Numbered from the stretch's first letter, positions 33,514 through 43,401 are shown. The stretch: DNA of 64,000 nucleotides from Microbacterium testaceum StLB037 (GCF_000202635.1 NC_015125.1:2914001-2978000); one strand, 5' to 3'. Made by a program: numbers and translations. The notes: generated by a model not told the origin, from the sequence alone.

Positions 33514-36500
33514 GTGACGACCCCCGCCCCCGCCGCGCAAGCGCCGCTCGATCGTGTGAGCGCCGCCCCGCCCGCCCGCACGCTCATCGACCTCCTCGCC
33601 GACGTCGCCGCACGGCATCCGGAAGCCTCCGCGATCGACGACGGCTCGGGCGCCCTCAGCTACCGCGAGCTCCTCGCGCGGGTCTGGCGGACCGCCGGTG
33701 CGCTCCACGCCGCGGGAGTGCGCCGGGGCGACCGGGTCGGCGTGCGCATGCCATCGGGATCGAAGGAGCTCTACGTGTCGATCCTCGCGGTGATGGCCGC
33801 GGGAGCCGCTTACGTGCCGGTGGATGCCGACGACCCCGACGAGCGTGCTCGTCTGGTGTTCGGCGAGGCCGGAGTGAAGGGCATCATCGCGGGCGATGGA
33901 GAGTTCGTCGCCGACGACGATGATGTGGTTCGTCTCTACGACGGCGACGCCCCGCACCCGAGCACGAACGCGCTGCCCGTGGTCGCTCCACCGACCGTGG
34001 ACGATGACGCGTGGATCATCTTCACCTCGGGGTCGACGGGTGTCCCGAAGGGCGTGGCCGTCTCGCACCGCTCGGCGGCGGCGTTCGTCGAGGCCGAGGC
34101 CCGCATCTTCCTCCAGCAGGATCCGCTCGGGCCGGGCGACCGCGTCCTCGCGGGTCTGTCGGTGGCGTTCGACGCCTCGTGCGAGGAGATGTGGCTCGCC
34201 TGGGGACACGGTGCCTGCCTGGTCCCCGCGCCCCGCTCCCTCGTGCGCTCGGGCGAGGATCTCGCCCCCTGGCTGCTCCGCCAGGGCATCACCGTCGTCT
34301 CGACCGTTCCGACGCTCGCCGCGATGTGGCCCGCGGATTCGATCGAGAACGTCCGCCTGCTGATCTTCGGCGGAGAGGCGTGCCCGCCCGAGCTCGCGGC
34401 CCGGCTCGTCGCCGAGGGGCGCGAGGTGTGGAACACCTACGGTCCGACGGAGGCCACGGTCGTCGCGTGCGCCGCCCCGCTCGACGGCTCTCTGCCCGTG
34501 CGGATCGGACTGCCCCTGGACGGCTGGGCCCTGGCGGTCGTGGATGCCGAGGGCCTCCCCGTCGGCGAGGGAGAGGTCGGCGAACTCATCATCGGCGGCG
34601 TCGGCCTCGCGCGGTACCTGGATCCCGCAAAGGATGCCGAGAAGTACGCGCCCATGCCGACCCTCGGGTGGGAGCGGGCCTACCGCTCCGGTGACCTGGT
34701 GCGGTTCGACCCGGAAGGTCTCCTCTTCCAGGGCCGCGCCGACGACCAGGTCAAGGTCGGGGGGCGCCGCATCGAGCTCGGTGAGGTGGAGTCGGCCCTG
34801 CAGGATCTCGCCGGAGTCAGCGCCGCCACCGTCGCGGTGCGGACGACCGGGGCCGGAGTCCCCGTGCTCGTGGGCTATCTGGTGATGGATGCCGGGGTCG
34901 ACCTCGACCGCGGAGCGGCCCGCGCCACCCTGTCCGAGCGTCTCCCCGCCGCGACCATCCCTCTCCTCGGCGTCGTCGACGAACTCCCCGTGCGCACCTC
35001 GGGCAAGGTCGACCGCGCCGCGCTGCCGTGGCCCCTGCCGGGCGTCGACGCTCCTGCCGCCACGGACTTCTCGGCCGACGAGCTCTGGCTGGCCGAACAG
35101 TGGCAGGCCGTCCTCGGACTCCCGGTGACCGAGCGCAAGGCCGACTTCTTCGACCTCGGCGGCGGTTCCCTCGCCGCCGCGCAGTTGGTCTCGCGGATCC
35201 GCGCCCGCGTGCCCGAGTTCTCGGTCGCCGACATCTACGACGTCCCGCGCCTCGGGGCGATGGCGAAGGCGCTCGGCCCGCAGCTCGTCGATGACACCCC
35301 CGCCGAGTTCCACCGCGCGACGCCGACACCCCGCGCCACGCAGTGGGCGCAGACGCTGCTCGGCGCTCCGCTGTTCATCCTCGCGGGCGTGCGGTGGCTG
35401 CTCTACCTGCTGACCGCGTCGGCGATCCTTCGGTTCCTGCCCGGCTTCGAGGTCCTCCCCGCGGTGCCCTGGCCCGTGCTGCTCATCGGCCTGCTGGTCT
35501 TCGCGACGCCGTTCGGGCGCATGGCGATCGCCGTGGCATCCGCTCGTCTCCTGCTCTCGGGCGTGCGCCCGGGCGACTATCCGCGCGGAGGGTGGGTGCA
35601 CATCCGCCTGTGGCTCGCCGAGCAGATCGCGGATCAGGTGGATGCCGTGGGCCTGGCCGGAGCCCCGTGGGTGTCGTACTACGCCCGGGCGCTGGGCGCG
35701 CGCATCGGCCGCAATGTCGACCTGCACGCCCTGCCCCCGGTCACCGGGATGCTCGTCGTGGGAGACGGAGCCTCGATCGAGCCGGAGGTGGACCTGACCG
35801 GCTACTGGATCGACGGCGACCTCGTCCGCATCGGCGAGGTGCGCATCGGGGCGGAGGCCACGGTGGGAGCGCGCTCAACGCTCGCTCCGGGTACGCGGAT
35901 CGGTCGTCGGGCCGAGATCGCCCCGGGGTCCGCGGTGTTCGGCCGGGTCAAGGCGGATCAGTCGTGGGCGGGCTCTCCCGCCGTCCGCGTCGGCGGGACC
36001 GCGAAGGGCTGGCCGGGGGAGCGTCCCCCGGCCCCCACGCGCTGGCTGTGGGCGTACGCGGCCTCGGCCGTCGTGCTCGCCCTCCTTCCGCTCGCTGCCT
36101 TCACCGTCGGCGGCCTCGTGATCGCCCAGGGCATCTCCGGGGCCGACTCGCTGGGGGAGGCCACCGCCCGCGCGTTCGCCTGGCTCGTGCCCGCGGTCGC
36201 GGTCACCGGGGTCGTGTTCGCGGCATCCGTGGTCCTTCTCGTGCGGCTGCTGTCGATCGGACTCGTCGAGGGCACCTTCCCCGTGCGCAGCCGGGTCGCG
36301 TGGCAGGCGTGGAGCATCGAGAGACTCCTGGATGCCGCCCGCACGATCCTCTTCCCCCTGTACTCGTCGCTCTTCACCCCCGTGTGGCTGCGGATGCTCG
36401 GCGCGCGCGTCGGCCGGGACGTCGAGGCATCCACCGTCCTGTTGATCCCGTCGATGGCCCGCATCGAGGACGGGGCGTTCCTGGCGGATGACACGATGGT

Positions 36501-37452
36501 CGCGTCCTACGAGCTGCGCGCCGGGTGGCTGCGCCTCGGGCCGGTCCGTATCGGCAAGCGCGCGTTCCTCGGTAACTCGGGCATGGCGGCTCCCGGCCAC
36601 CGGGTACCGCGCGACGGTCTCGTGGCGGTGCTCTCGGCCGCACCGCTCAAGGCGAAGCCGGGGTCGTCCTGGCTCGGCTCGCCCGCGGTGCGCCTGCGGC
36701 GCCTGTCCGCGGCGGGTGATGAGTCGCGCACGTACCAGCCGACGCCGGGCCTGCGCCTCGCGCGCACGCTGTGGGAACTCGGCCGGTTCGTGCCCGTGGT
36801 GGTCACGTGCGGCATCGGTCTCGGGGTGCTGTTCACCCTCGCCGCCCTGTGGGACGTGGTCGGGCCCGTGTGGACGCTGCTGCTCTCGGGCGTCGTCATG
36901 CTCGCCGCGGGCGCGGTCGCGGCCGGGGTGTCCACCGCGGCGAAGTGGGCGATCGTCGGGGTCATCCGGGCGGGCGAGCAGCCCCTCTGGTCGAGCTTCG
37001 TCTGGCGGACGGAGGTGTCGGACACCTTCACCGAGATGGTCGCGGCACCCTGGTTCGCCCGCGCCGCCTCCGGCACACCGGCACTGGCCGTGTGGTTGCG
37101 CAGCCTCGGAGCGAAGATCGGGGCGGGCGTGTGGTGTGAGAGCTACTGGCTGCCCGAGCCCGACTTGGTGACTCTGGGCGATGCGTCAACCGTCAACCGC
37201 GGATGCGTCGTTCAGACGCATCTGTTCCATGATCGAATCATGAGTATGGACACCGTCGAGCTGGAACCCGGGGCGACCCTGGGCCCGCACAGCGTGGTGC
37301 TGCCGGCATCCACGCTCGGAGCCCACGCGACCGTGGGACCTGCGTCGCTCGTGATGCGCGGCGAGACCGTTCCGGTCGGTTCGCGCTGGAGCGGGAACCC
37401 CATCGGCCCGTGGCGTGCGGTGAAGGTGCGCGCGTACCAGTCGACGACGTGA
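33514..37452 (+). CDS. Pls/PosA-family nonribosomal peptide synthetase
   Basis: A 1312-aa membrane-bound synthetase. Order: adenylation domain about 1-510 (IIFTSGSTGVPKGVAVSHR, NTYGPTEATV, YRSGDLVRF, GRRIELGEVE); thiolation domain about 520-590 with the phosphopantetheine serine in FFDLGGGSLAAAQL; then a 700-residue terminal region with about six TM helices alternating with three left-handed-beta-helix modules (ARIGRNVDLH, ARVGRDVEAS and AKIGAGVWCE begin the repeats). This is the architecture of epsilon-poly-L-lysine synthetase relatives, which assemble amino-acid homopolymers. The GTG at 33514 is chosen; TTG at 33490 is also in frame. It overlaps the peptidase gene by 4 nt. The substrate is unknown; a cationic poly-amino acid is plausible. 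Confidence 0.88.
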   Translation: MTTPAPAAQAPLDRVSAAPPARTLIDLLADVAARHPEASAIDDGSGALSYRELLARVWRTAGALHAAGVRRGDRVGVRMPSGSKELYVSILAVMAAGAAYVPVDADDPDERARLVFGEAGVKGIIAGDGEFVADDDDVVRLYDGDAPHPSTNALPVVAPPTVDDDAWIIFTSGSTGVPKGVAVSHRSAAAFVEAEARIFLQQDPLGPGDRVLAGLSVAFDASCEEMWLAWGHGACLVPAPRSLVRSGEDLAPWLLRQGITVVSTVPTLAAMWPADSIENVRLLIFGGEACPPELAARLVAEGREVWNTYGPTEATVVACAAPLDGSLPVRIGLPLDGWALAVVDAEGLPVGEGEVGELIIGGVGLARYLDPAKDAEKYAPMPTLGWERAYRSGDLVRFDPEGLLFQGRADDQVKVGGRRIELGEVESALQDLAGVSAATVAVRTTGAGVPVLVGYLVMDAGVDLDRGAARATLSERLPAATIPLLGVVDELPVRTSGKVDRAALPWPLPGVDAPAATDFSADELWLAEQWQAVLGLPVTERKADFFDLGGGSLAAAQLVSRIRARVPEFSVADIYDVPRLGAMAKALGPQLVDDTPAEFHRATPTPRATQWAQTLLGAPLFILAGVRWLLYLLTASAILRFLPGFEVLPAVPWPVLLIGLLVFATPFGRMAIAVASARLLLSGVRPGDYPRGGWVHIRLWLAEQIADQVDAVGLAGAPWVSYYARALGARIGRNVDLHALPPVTGMLVVGDGASIEPEVDLTGYWIDGDLVRIGEVRIGAEATVGARSTLAPGTRIGRRAEIAPGSAVFGRVKADQSWAGSPAVRVGGTAKGWPGERPPAPTRWLWAYAASAVVLALLPLAAFTVGGLVIAQGISGADSLGEATARAFAWLVPAVAVTGVVFAASVVLLVRLLSIGLVEGTFPVRSRVAWQAWSIERLLDAARTILFPLYSSLFTPVWLRMLGARVGRDVEASTVLLIPSMARIEDGAFLADDTMVASYELRAGWLRLGPVRIGKRAFLGNSGMAAPGHRVPRDGLVAVLSAAPLKAKPGSSWLGSPAVRLRRLSAAGDESRTYQPTPGLRLARTLWELGRFVPVVVTCGIGLGVLFTLAALWDVVGPVWTLLLSGVVMLAAGAVAAGVSTAAKWAIVGVIRAGEQPLWSSFVWRTEVSDTFTEMVAAPWFARAASGTPALAVWLRSLGAKIGAGVWCESYWLPEPDLVTLGDASTVNRGCVVQTHLFHDRIMSMDTVELEPGATLGPHSVVLPASTLGAHATVGPASLVMRGETVPVGSRWSGNPIGPWRAVKVRAYQSTT

Positions 37453-38741
37453 GCGCCGATCCCTACGCCCCGCAGAGCGGCGATCCGTCCTACGACGTGC
37501 GAGAGTACGACCTCGAGCTCGGCTATCGGGTGCGTACCAACCGACTCGACGGTGTGGCCAGGATCACCGCGGTCGCGCGACAGCCCCTCACCGCATTCAC
37601 GCTCGATCTCGTCGGGCTCCGCGCGACGCGCGTGAAGGTCGACGGCGCGACGGCTCGCCACGTGAGCGGCCCCCGGGCCCTGCGCGTCACGCCGCCGGTC
37701 GCGCTCGCCGCGGGCACGTCGTTCACCGTCGAGGTCGCGTACGCCGGTTCGCCGGCGCCGCGGCGCTCGCGTTGGGGGACCGTGGGGTGGGAAGAGCTCA
37801 CCGACGGCGCCCTCGTCGCGGGGCAGCCGACGGGCGCGCCGACCTGGTTCCCGTGCAACGACCGGCCCGACAACCGCGCGCGCATGCGCATGCGGATCAC
37901 CGTCGACGACGGGTACACGGTCGCCGCGACCGGAGTCCCGGGCGCCGTGACGCGACGTGGCGGCCGCACCTCCACGACCTTCACGTCGGATGTTCCCACC
38001 GCGACCTACCTCGCGGCCGTTCACGTGGGCCGGTATCGCACGCAGCATCTGGCGGGGAGCGGCGTCGACGTCGTCCCGGAGGTGAGCGTGACCGCTCCGC
38101 CGGCGCTGACGGCCGCCGCCGATCGGGCCTTCGCCCGGGTCCCCGAGATGCTGCGCGTGTTCGACCGCCTGTTCGGGCCGTACCCGCAGGAGACCTGCAC
38201 GCTCGTGGTCACCGCGGATGAGCTCGAGATCCCGCTCGAAGCCCAAGGTCTCGCGGTCTTCGGCATGAACCACCTCGTTCCCGCCGCGCAGCGTCTCGTC
38301 GCCCACGAGCTCGCCCACCAATGGTTCGGCAACAGCGTCGGCATCGCCCGATGGAGCGACATCTGGCTCAACGAGGGCTTCGCCTGCTACGCGGAGTGGC
38401 TGTGGTCGGATGCCTCGGGCGGCCCGTCCGTCGACGCCTGCGTCGGCGAGAATAACACCCGCCTCGCCGCGAAGCCCCGCGACCTCCTCCTCGTGGACCC
38501 CGGACCCGACGACATGTTCGACGACCGCGTCTACAAGCGCGGCGCCCTCGCGCTGCACGCGGTACGCCGGGTGGTGGGCGACGAGGCGTTCTTCGCGCTC
38601 CTGCGCTCGTGGACCGCCGACCACCGTCACGCCCTCGTCACGACCGACGACTTCCGTGCCGCGGTCGAGCGGACCGGGGGAGCGGATGCCACGGCCGTGC
38701 TGTCGGCGTGGATCGACCACCGCGAGCTGCCCGCGTTGTGA
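37449..38741 (+). CDS. M1-family metallopeptidase (short form)
   Basis: A 430-aa zinc aminopeptidase. The zinc site VAHELAHQWFGN followed by WLNEGF gives HEXXH-X18-E exactly. The N-terminal beta-saddle domain is present; the C-terminal helical domain of full-length (about 850 aa) M1 enzymes is missing. The exopeptidase motif GAMEN is replaced by LAVFGMN. The GTG start overlaps the synthetase stop (GTGA), so the two are co-translated and probably function together. Trimming, recycling or detoxifying the synthetase's amino-acid polymer is an attractive inference. No signal peptide is seen. Confidence 0.88.
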   Translation: MSADPYAPQSGDPSYDVREYDLELGYRVRTNRLDGVARITAVARQPLTAFTLDLVGLRATRVKVDGATARHVSGPRALRVTPPVALAAGTSFTVEVAYAGSPAPRRSRWGTVGWEELTDGALVAGQPTGAPTWFPCNDRPDNRARMRMRITVDDGYTVAATGVPGAVTRRGGRTSTTFTSDVPTATYLAAVHVGRYRTQHLAGSGVDVVPEVSVTAPPALTAAADRAFARVPEMLRVFDRLFGPYPQETCTLVVTADELEIPLEAQGLAVFGMNHLVPAAQRLVAHELAHQWFGNSVGIARWSDIWLNEGFACYAEWLWSDASGGPSVDACVGENNTRLAAKPRDLLLVDPGPDDMFDDRVYKRGALALHAVRRVVGDEAFFALLRSWTADHRHALVTTDDFRAAVERTGGADATAVLSAWIDHRELPAL

Positions 38742-38742
38742 G

Positions 38743-38793
38743 CTGACGCATCTTGCCCTGACGCGTGCACGGCTGACGCCTGAGCGGCTGACA
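38743..38793. repeat. Four CTGAC units in exact 15-bp phase
   Basis: CTGACGC occurs at 38743, 38758 and 38773 and CTGACAC at 38788, directly after the peptidase stop. If translated in frame past that stop it gives Ala/Pro-Asp-Ala repeats, so it may be decayed coding DNA. Confidence 0.5.
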
Positions 38794-38796
38794 CGC

Positions 38797-38877
38797 GATG
38801 AGCGGAGGATCAGGGGGCAGGGGGAGGACCTGGTCGCGGTTTCGCTTCCTCCGTTCGCCCCTCATCCTCCGCTCATC
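38797..38877. terminator. Long-loop inverted repeat between convergent genes
   Basis: Perfect 14-bp arms (GATGAGCGGAGGAT and complement) are separated by 53 bp, between the peptidase and the PPTase gene. It is a possible terminator, but the loop is large. Confidence 0.45.
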
Positions 38878-38881
38878 ACGC

Positions 38882-39421
38882 CTATGGTCCGGCTGGTGAC
38901 GGGCGACGACGGTCCGTCACCGGTGTCGCGGGGAGCACCGCGACAGCGACGACGACCCCATCCGGCCCCGCGACGTCGTACCCGTGGAGCGTGAGTCCGT
39001 CGTCGATGGTGGCGCTCCACGTTCCGTCTTCTCGCGCCGTCACCCGAACGCGCGCCGGATCGATGTCGAGCCCACGTCCGTCGGCTTTCACCACCGCCTC
39101 GACGCGTGCCCACGCTCGCGCATCGGCACCGGGCAAGACGCGGTCCAGGCCCGAGGCGGGGCCGGAGACGGCGTCGACCCCCACGCGTCCCTCACCCTCG
39201 AGCGTCGCGACCACCGCCCAGCCTTCCGCGTAGGACACGGATGCCGAGGCATCCACCCCCGAAACACGCAGGCGACCGTGTTCACCGCCGCACCGCTCGC
39301 AGCGCGAGGACAGCCGCGCCGCCGGGAGGAGTTCCGTCACCAGCGCCCGCGACACCTCACGACGCGATGCCCCATCAGCGACCTCGCCCCAGGCGACGCG
39401 CACACCCCGGGGGAGCGTCAC
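38882..39421 (-). CDS. 4'-phosphopantetheinyl transferase (Sfp-type)
   Basis: A 179-aa enzyme that would attach phosphopantetheine from CoA to a carrier-protein serine. The family signatures are VGVDAVSG (magnesium-binding GxD) and WARVEAVVKADGRGLDI (the W-x-K-E-A-x-x-K motif, with the first Lys/Glu partly altered to V/E). It is shorter than most Sfp proteins and has a Cys pair (RCERCGGEHGR) in the N-terminal half. It converges on the Pls/PosA synthetase operon and is the obvious candidate for priming that thiolation domain. The GTG start overlaps the upstream NUDIX gene (GTGA). Confidence 0.8.
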   Translation of the reverse strand: MTLPRGVRVAWGEVADGASRREVSRALVTELLPAARLSSRCERCGGEHGRLRVSGVDASASVSYAEGWAVVATLEGEGRVGVDAVSGPASGLDRVLPGADARAWARVEAVVKADGRGLDIDPARVRVTAREDGTWSATIDDGLTLHGYDVAGPDGVVVAVAVLPATPVTDRRRPSPAGP

Positions 39422-40356
39422 ACCGGCGGCTCGTGGGTCTCGATGGCGACGATGCCCGCTCCGGGGTGGTGAACGGGAATGTGGACCACCGAGAACGCCC
39501 CCGTCTCGAGCGCCGAGGAACTGCCGAGGTACGACCCCCGCATCGTCCCCGTCGCCAGGGCGAGTTCGTGCATGATCGCCGGCAGCACGGGGCCGTGACT
39601 CGAGAGCACGACGGGCTTGCGGGCACGCACCCGCTCGCCCACGGCGGTACGGACGTCGGCTCGCCCCTCTTCCCAGGCGTCCTGGCTGATGTCTGCGGTC
39701 GTCTGGATCCTCGCCGCCAGAGCCTGCGACAGCGGTGTCACCGTGCGGACGCACCGCTCCGCGGGGCTCGACACGATCCGGCGGACCCCGAAGGCGAGCA
39801 GCGGACCGACGATGGCGTTCGCCTGCCGGCGTCCGCGCGGGGTCAGGGGGCGCTCGGCATCCGGCCCCTCCCACTCGTCACGCGGGCGGGCCTTGCCGTG
39901 GCGCAGGGCGATGATCGGGAAGGTCGGGAGGGCCTTCTCGTCGACCAGCCGGATGAACTCATCGAGGATCTCGAGGTCGACGGGATAGCTCAAGTGCTTC
40001 CGCGCCTTCTTCAGGCTCATCCACTCGATCGCCGCGACCTCTTTGTTCGGCACGAAGCTGGATGTGCGCACCGCCGCGTCCGAGGCCTCTGCCGCCCAGT
40101 AGTGCACGATCTTCGTGCGCGAGCTCGGCATCCGGTATCGGGAGACGCCGACGGGCACCCCGAGAGCGACCCGGATGCCGGTCTCCTCGCGGATCTCGCG
40201 CACGGCGGTCTCGGCGAGGGTCTCGCCGGGGTCGACCTTGCCCTTGGGGAGCGTGATGTCGCGGTACTTGGTGCGATGGATCAGCAGGACGCGAAGTTTG
40301 CCGTCGATCTCGCGCCAGACCACCCCACCTGCCGCGTAGACGGCGGTTTCCGTCAC
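39418..40356 (-). CDS. NUDIX hydrolase fused to histidine phosphatase (MutT1-like)
   Basis: A 312-aa two-domain enzyme. The N-terminal NUDIX box reads [20 protein letters not shown] (then TGI), with all catalytic residues. The C-terminal histidine-phosphatase domain (from about residue 160) starts ALRHGKAR. This is the layout of mycobacterial MutT1, which hydrolyses 8-oxo-(d)GTP and diadenosine polyphosphates and, like this one, sits beside ppk1. The GTG start overlaps the ppk1 stop by 4 nt. It probably sanitises the nucleotide pool. Confidence 0.9.
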   Translation of the reverse strand: MTETAVYAAGGVVWREIDGKLRVLLIHRTKYRDITLPKGKVDPGETLAETAVREIREETGIRVALGVPVGVSRYRMPSSRTKIVHYWAAEASDAAVRTSSFVPNKEVAAIEWMSLKKARKHLSYPVDLEILDEFIRLVDEKALPTFPIIALRHGKARPRDEWEGPDAERPLTPRGRRQANAIVGPLLAFGVRRIVSSPAERCVRTVTPLSQALAARIQTTADISQDAWEEGRADVRTAVGERVRARKPVVLSSHGPVLPAIMHELALATGTMRGSYLGSSSALETGAFSVVHIPVHHPGAGIVAIETHEPPV

Positions 40357-42527
40357 CGTGCCGCCCGAACGCGCCGCTTGCGCTGCACGCGTGCCATCGT
40401 GTGCTCCTGCAGGTCGACGAGGGGTGCCCCCTCGGCATCGACGCTGTGGCGGACCCACTCGCCCTCGGAACCCAGATGCCACGACATCGTGCCGTCGTCC
40501 ATCGCGAGGTCGAACAGGGTCGAGAGCTCCTGGAGCTGGTTCGGGTCGACGACGCGCACGAGGGCTTCGACGCGGCGGTCGAGGTTGCGGTGCATCATGT
40601 CGGCGCTGCCGATGTAGATCTGCTCGTCGCCGTCGTTCGCGAACGAGAAGATGCGCGAGTGCTCGAGGTATCGGCCGAGGATCGAGCGCACCGTGATGTT
40701 CTCGCTCATGCCGGGCACGCCGGGCTTGATCGAGCAGATGCCCCGCACCCAGACCTCGACGGGGACACCCGCCTGGCTGGCCCGGTACAGAGCGTCGATG
40801 ATCTCTTCGTCGACCATCGAGTTGACCTTGATGCGCACGCGCGCGGGCTTGCCCTCGAGCGCGTTGCGGCGCTCCTTGTCGATGTGCCGGAGCAGCCCCT
40901 TGCGCAGGTGCAGCGGGGCGACGAGAAGACGCTTGAACTTCTTCTCGATCGCGTAGCCGCTCAGCTCGTTGAACAGGCGCGTCAGGTCGCGACCGACCTG
41001 GTCGTCGATCGTGAAGAGACCGAAGTCCTCGTAGATGCGGCTGGTCTTGGGGTTGTAGTTGCCCGTCCCGACGTGGCTGTAGTGGCGGAGCCGCCCCTCT
41101 TCCTCGCGGATGACGAGCGCGAGCTTGCAGTGCGTCTTGAGGCCCACGAGACCGTAGACCACGTGGACGCCGGCCTTCTCGAGCTTCCGCGCCCAGACGA
41201 TGTTGTTGGCCTCGTCGAAGCGCGCCTTGACCTCGACGAGGGCGAGCACCTGCTTGCCGGCCTCGGCCGCGTCGATCAGTGCCTGCACGATGGGGCTGTC
41301 GCCCGAGGTGCGGTACAGCGTCTGCTTGATGGCGAGCACGTGCGGGTCGCGCGCCGCCTGCTCGAGGAACGCCTGCACGCTCGTCGCGAAGGACTCGTAG
41401 GGGTGGTGCACGAGCACGTCGGCCTTGCGGATCGCTCCGAACAGGTCGGCGCGTCCGTTCTGCTCCGGCGGCTGGAAGGCGAGGGCCGTCTTCGGCACGT
41501 GCGGCGGGTAGTGGAGGTCGGGACGGTCGATGCGCGAGAGGTCGAACAGTCCGCGCAGGTCGAGCGTCCCGGGCAGGCGGTAGACCTCCTGCTCGGTGAT
41601 GTCGAGCTCGCTCAACAGCAGCGAACGCGTGACGTCGTCCATGTCCTCGGTGATCTCGAGGCGGATCGGCGGGCCGAAACGACGGCGCAGGAGCTCGGCC
41701 TCGAGGGCCTGGATGAGGTTCTCCGTCTCGTCTTCCTCGATCGTCATGTCCTCGTTGCGCGTGAGGCGGAACGCGTGGTGATCGAGCACCTCCATGCCCG
41801 GGAAGAGGTCCCCCAGGTGGTTGGAGATGAGCTCCTCGAGGGGGAGATAGCGCACGCCCGGGCCGTCGCTCGGGACCTCGACGAACCGCGGCAGCATCGG
41901 GGGCACCTTCAGACGCGCGAACTCCTGGCGACCGGTCCGCGCGTTGCGGATGCGGATCGCGAGGTTCAGCGACAGGCCGGAGATGTAGGGGAACGGGTGC
42001 GCCGGGTCGACCGCGAGGGGCATGAGGACCGGGAAGACGTTGCGCTGGAAGTACTCCGTCAGTCGCTCGGCCGTCGGCTCGTCGAGCGAGTCCCACGTGA
42101 CGACCTCGATGCCGGCGTCGGCGAGGGCGGGACGGACCTTCTCGGTCCACGCCGCGGCGTGCCGCAGCTGAAGACGGTGGGCCTCCGCCGAGATGTCGGC
42201 GAGGACGTCCAGCGGGGCGCGACCGACGTTCGTCGGCACGGCGAGCCCGGTGATGATGCGGCGCTTCAAACCGGCGACGCGCACCATGAAGAACTCGTCG
42301 AGGTTGCTGGCGAAGATCGCGAGGAAGTTCGCGCGCTCCAGGACCGGGACCGTGGGGTCTTCGGCGAGCTCGAGCACCCGCTGGTTGAAGGCGAGCCAGC
42401 TGACCTCCCGGTCCAGGTACCGGTGATCGGGAAGCTGGTCGTCCTCGGCCTCGATCGCCTCGTCGAAGTCGTCGTCGTCCGCGTCGCCGAGGCCCGCGTC
42501 GAGCGCGTCGTGTTCCATCATCCCCAC
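40353..42527 (-). CDS. ppk1: Polyphosphate kinase PPK1
   Basis: A 724-aa enzyme that reversibly makes polyphosphate from ATP. The N domain ([20 protein letters not shown]) and the catalytic phosphohistidine motif [11 protein letters not shown] are intact, and the second conserved His (YLEHSRIF) is present. The acidic N-terminal 35 residues are an extension. The GTG at 42527 opens GTG-GGG-ATG-ATG; the internal ATGs are equally possible. It is first in a coupled set with the MutT1-like gene and the PPTase. The proximity to pst, phoU and senX3-regX3 suggests phosphate control. Confidence 0.95.
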   Translation of the reverse strand: MGMMEHDALDAGLGDADDDDFDEAIEAEDDQLPDHRYLDREVSWLAFNQRVLELAEDPTVPVLERANFLAIFASNLDEFFMVRVAGLKRRIITGLAVPTNVGRAPLDVLADISAEAHRLQLRHAAAWTEKVRPALADAGIEVVTWDSLDEPTAERLTEYFQRNVFPVLMPLAVDPAHPFPYISGLSLNLAIRIRNARTGRQEFARLKVPPMLPRFVEVPSDGPGVRYLPLEELISNHLGDLFPGMEVLDHHAFRLTRNEDMTIEEDETENLIQALEAELLRRRFGPPIRLEITEDMDDVTRSLLLSELDITEQEVYRLPGTLDLRGLFDLSRIDRPDLHYPPHVPKTALAFQPPEQNGRADLFGAIRKADVLVHHPYESFATSVQAFLEQAARDPHVLAIKQTLYRTSGDSPIVQALIDAAEAGKQVLALVEVKARFDEANNIVWARKLEKAGVHVVYGLVGLKTHCKLALVIREEEGRLRHYSHVGTGNYNPKTSRIYEDFGLFTIDDQVGRDLTRLFNELSGYAIEKKFKRLLVAPLHLRKGLLRHIDKERRNALEGKPARVRIKVNSMVDEEIIDALYRASQAGVPVEVWVRGICSIKPGVPGMSENITVRSILGRYLEHSRIFSFANDGDEQIYIGSADMMHRNLDRRVEALVRVVDPNQLQELSTLFDLAMDDGTMSWHLGSEGEWVRHSVDAEGAPLVDLQEHTMARVQRKRRVRAAR

Positions 42528-42591
42528 ATCATTGCAGGGGTCGGTGACACGGGAGTGAACACGCGGTACCCGCGTGCTCCGGCGGGGGTGT

Positions 42592-43284
42592 TCAGACGGA
42601 AGTGGATGCCACCGGCGGCTGCTCGTCTTCGTAGACGTTGAAGCGGTAGCCGACGTTGCGCACGGTGCCGATGAGCTGCTCGAGATCGCCGAGCTTGGCG
42701 CGCAGGCGGCGCACGTGCACGTCGACGGTGCGCGTCCCCCCGAAGTAGTCGTATCCCCAGACCTCGCTCAGCAGCTGCTCGCGGGTGAACACCCGGGAGG
42801 GGTGCGTCGCGAAGAAGTGCAGGAGCTGGAACTCCTTGTAGGTGAGGTCCAGCGGCTTGCCGTGCACCTTCGCGGAGTACGAGGACTCGTCGATCGTGAT
42901 CCCGGAGGTCTGGATGCGCGTCGACACCTGGTCGGCACTGCGGCGGCCCATCGCGAGGCGGATGCGGGCGTCGATCTCGGCGGGACCGGCCCCGACCAGC
43001 ACGACGTCGTCGATGCCCCAGTCGGTCGAGACGGCGGTGAGTCCGCCCTCGGTGATGACGAGGATGAGGGGAGCCTCGATGCCCGTGGTCGTGAGGATCT
43101 TGCACAGCGACTTGGCGCCGACCAGGTCGAAGCGCGCATCGACGAAGACGATGTCGGCGCTGGGGGCGTTGACCAGTTGCGCGGGTTCGGCCGGAATCTG
43201 CCGTACCCGGTGGCTCAGCAGTTCGAGCGCAGGCAGCACGGCACCGCCGCCGGGGGCGGAGCTGAGAACGAGAAGTTGAGCCAC
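42592..43284 (-). CDS. GlnR-like orphan response regulator
   Basis: A 230-aa OmpR-type protein: an atypical receiver (residues 1-120) and a winged-helix domain (about 130-220; [20 protein letters not shown], then [20 protein letters not shown]). The receiver retains VFVDARF (Asp49) but lacks the acidic pair and conserved Lys, and contains [20 protein letters not shown], reminiscent of actinobacterial GlnR, the global nitrogen regulator that works without phosphorylation. No histidine kinase is adjacent. The GTG at 43284 has a GGGAGG site 5 nt upstream. GlnR is the preferred reading, not certain. Confidence 0.75.
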   Translation of the reverse strand: MAQLLVLSSAPGGGAVLPALELLSHRVRQIPAEPAQLVNAPSADIVFVDARFDLVGAKSLCKILTTTGIEAPLILVITEGGLTAVSTDWGIDDVVLVGAGPAEIDARIRLAMGRRSADQVSTRIQTSGITIDESSYSAKVHGKPLDLTYKEFQLLHFFATHPSRVFTREQLLSEVWGYDYFGGTRTVDVHVRRLRAKLGDLEQLIGTVRNVGYRFNVYEDEQPPVASTSV

Positions 43285-43401
43285 ACGGTCCTCCCAGTGC
43301 GGGCTGCCGCACACCCGCCCATCTTAGGGTGAGCCGCGACACGACGCCGTACGACCCTCTTCCCACGTGCGCCACGCCTCCGCGTGGGGAATGATGGAGG
43401 C

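Noticed and set aside
33352..35727. A 791-aa open frame on the minus strand opposite the synthetase
   Set aside because: Composition is typical of antisense high-GC sequence (Arg/Gly/His/Asp), with no domain and no promoter; the synthetase on the other strand explains the region.
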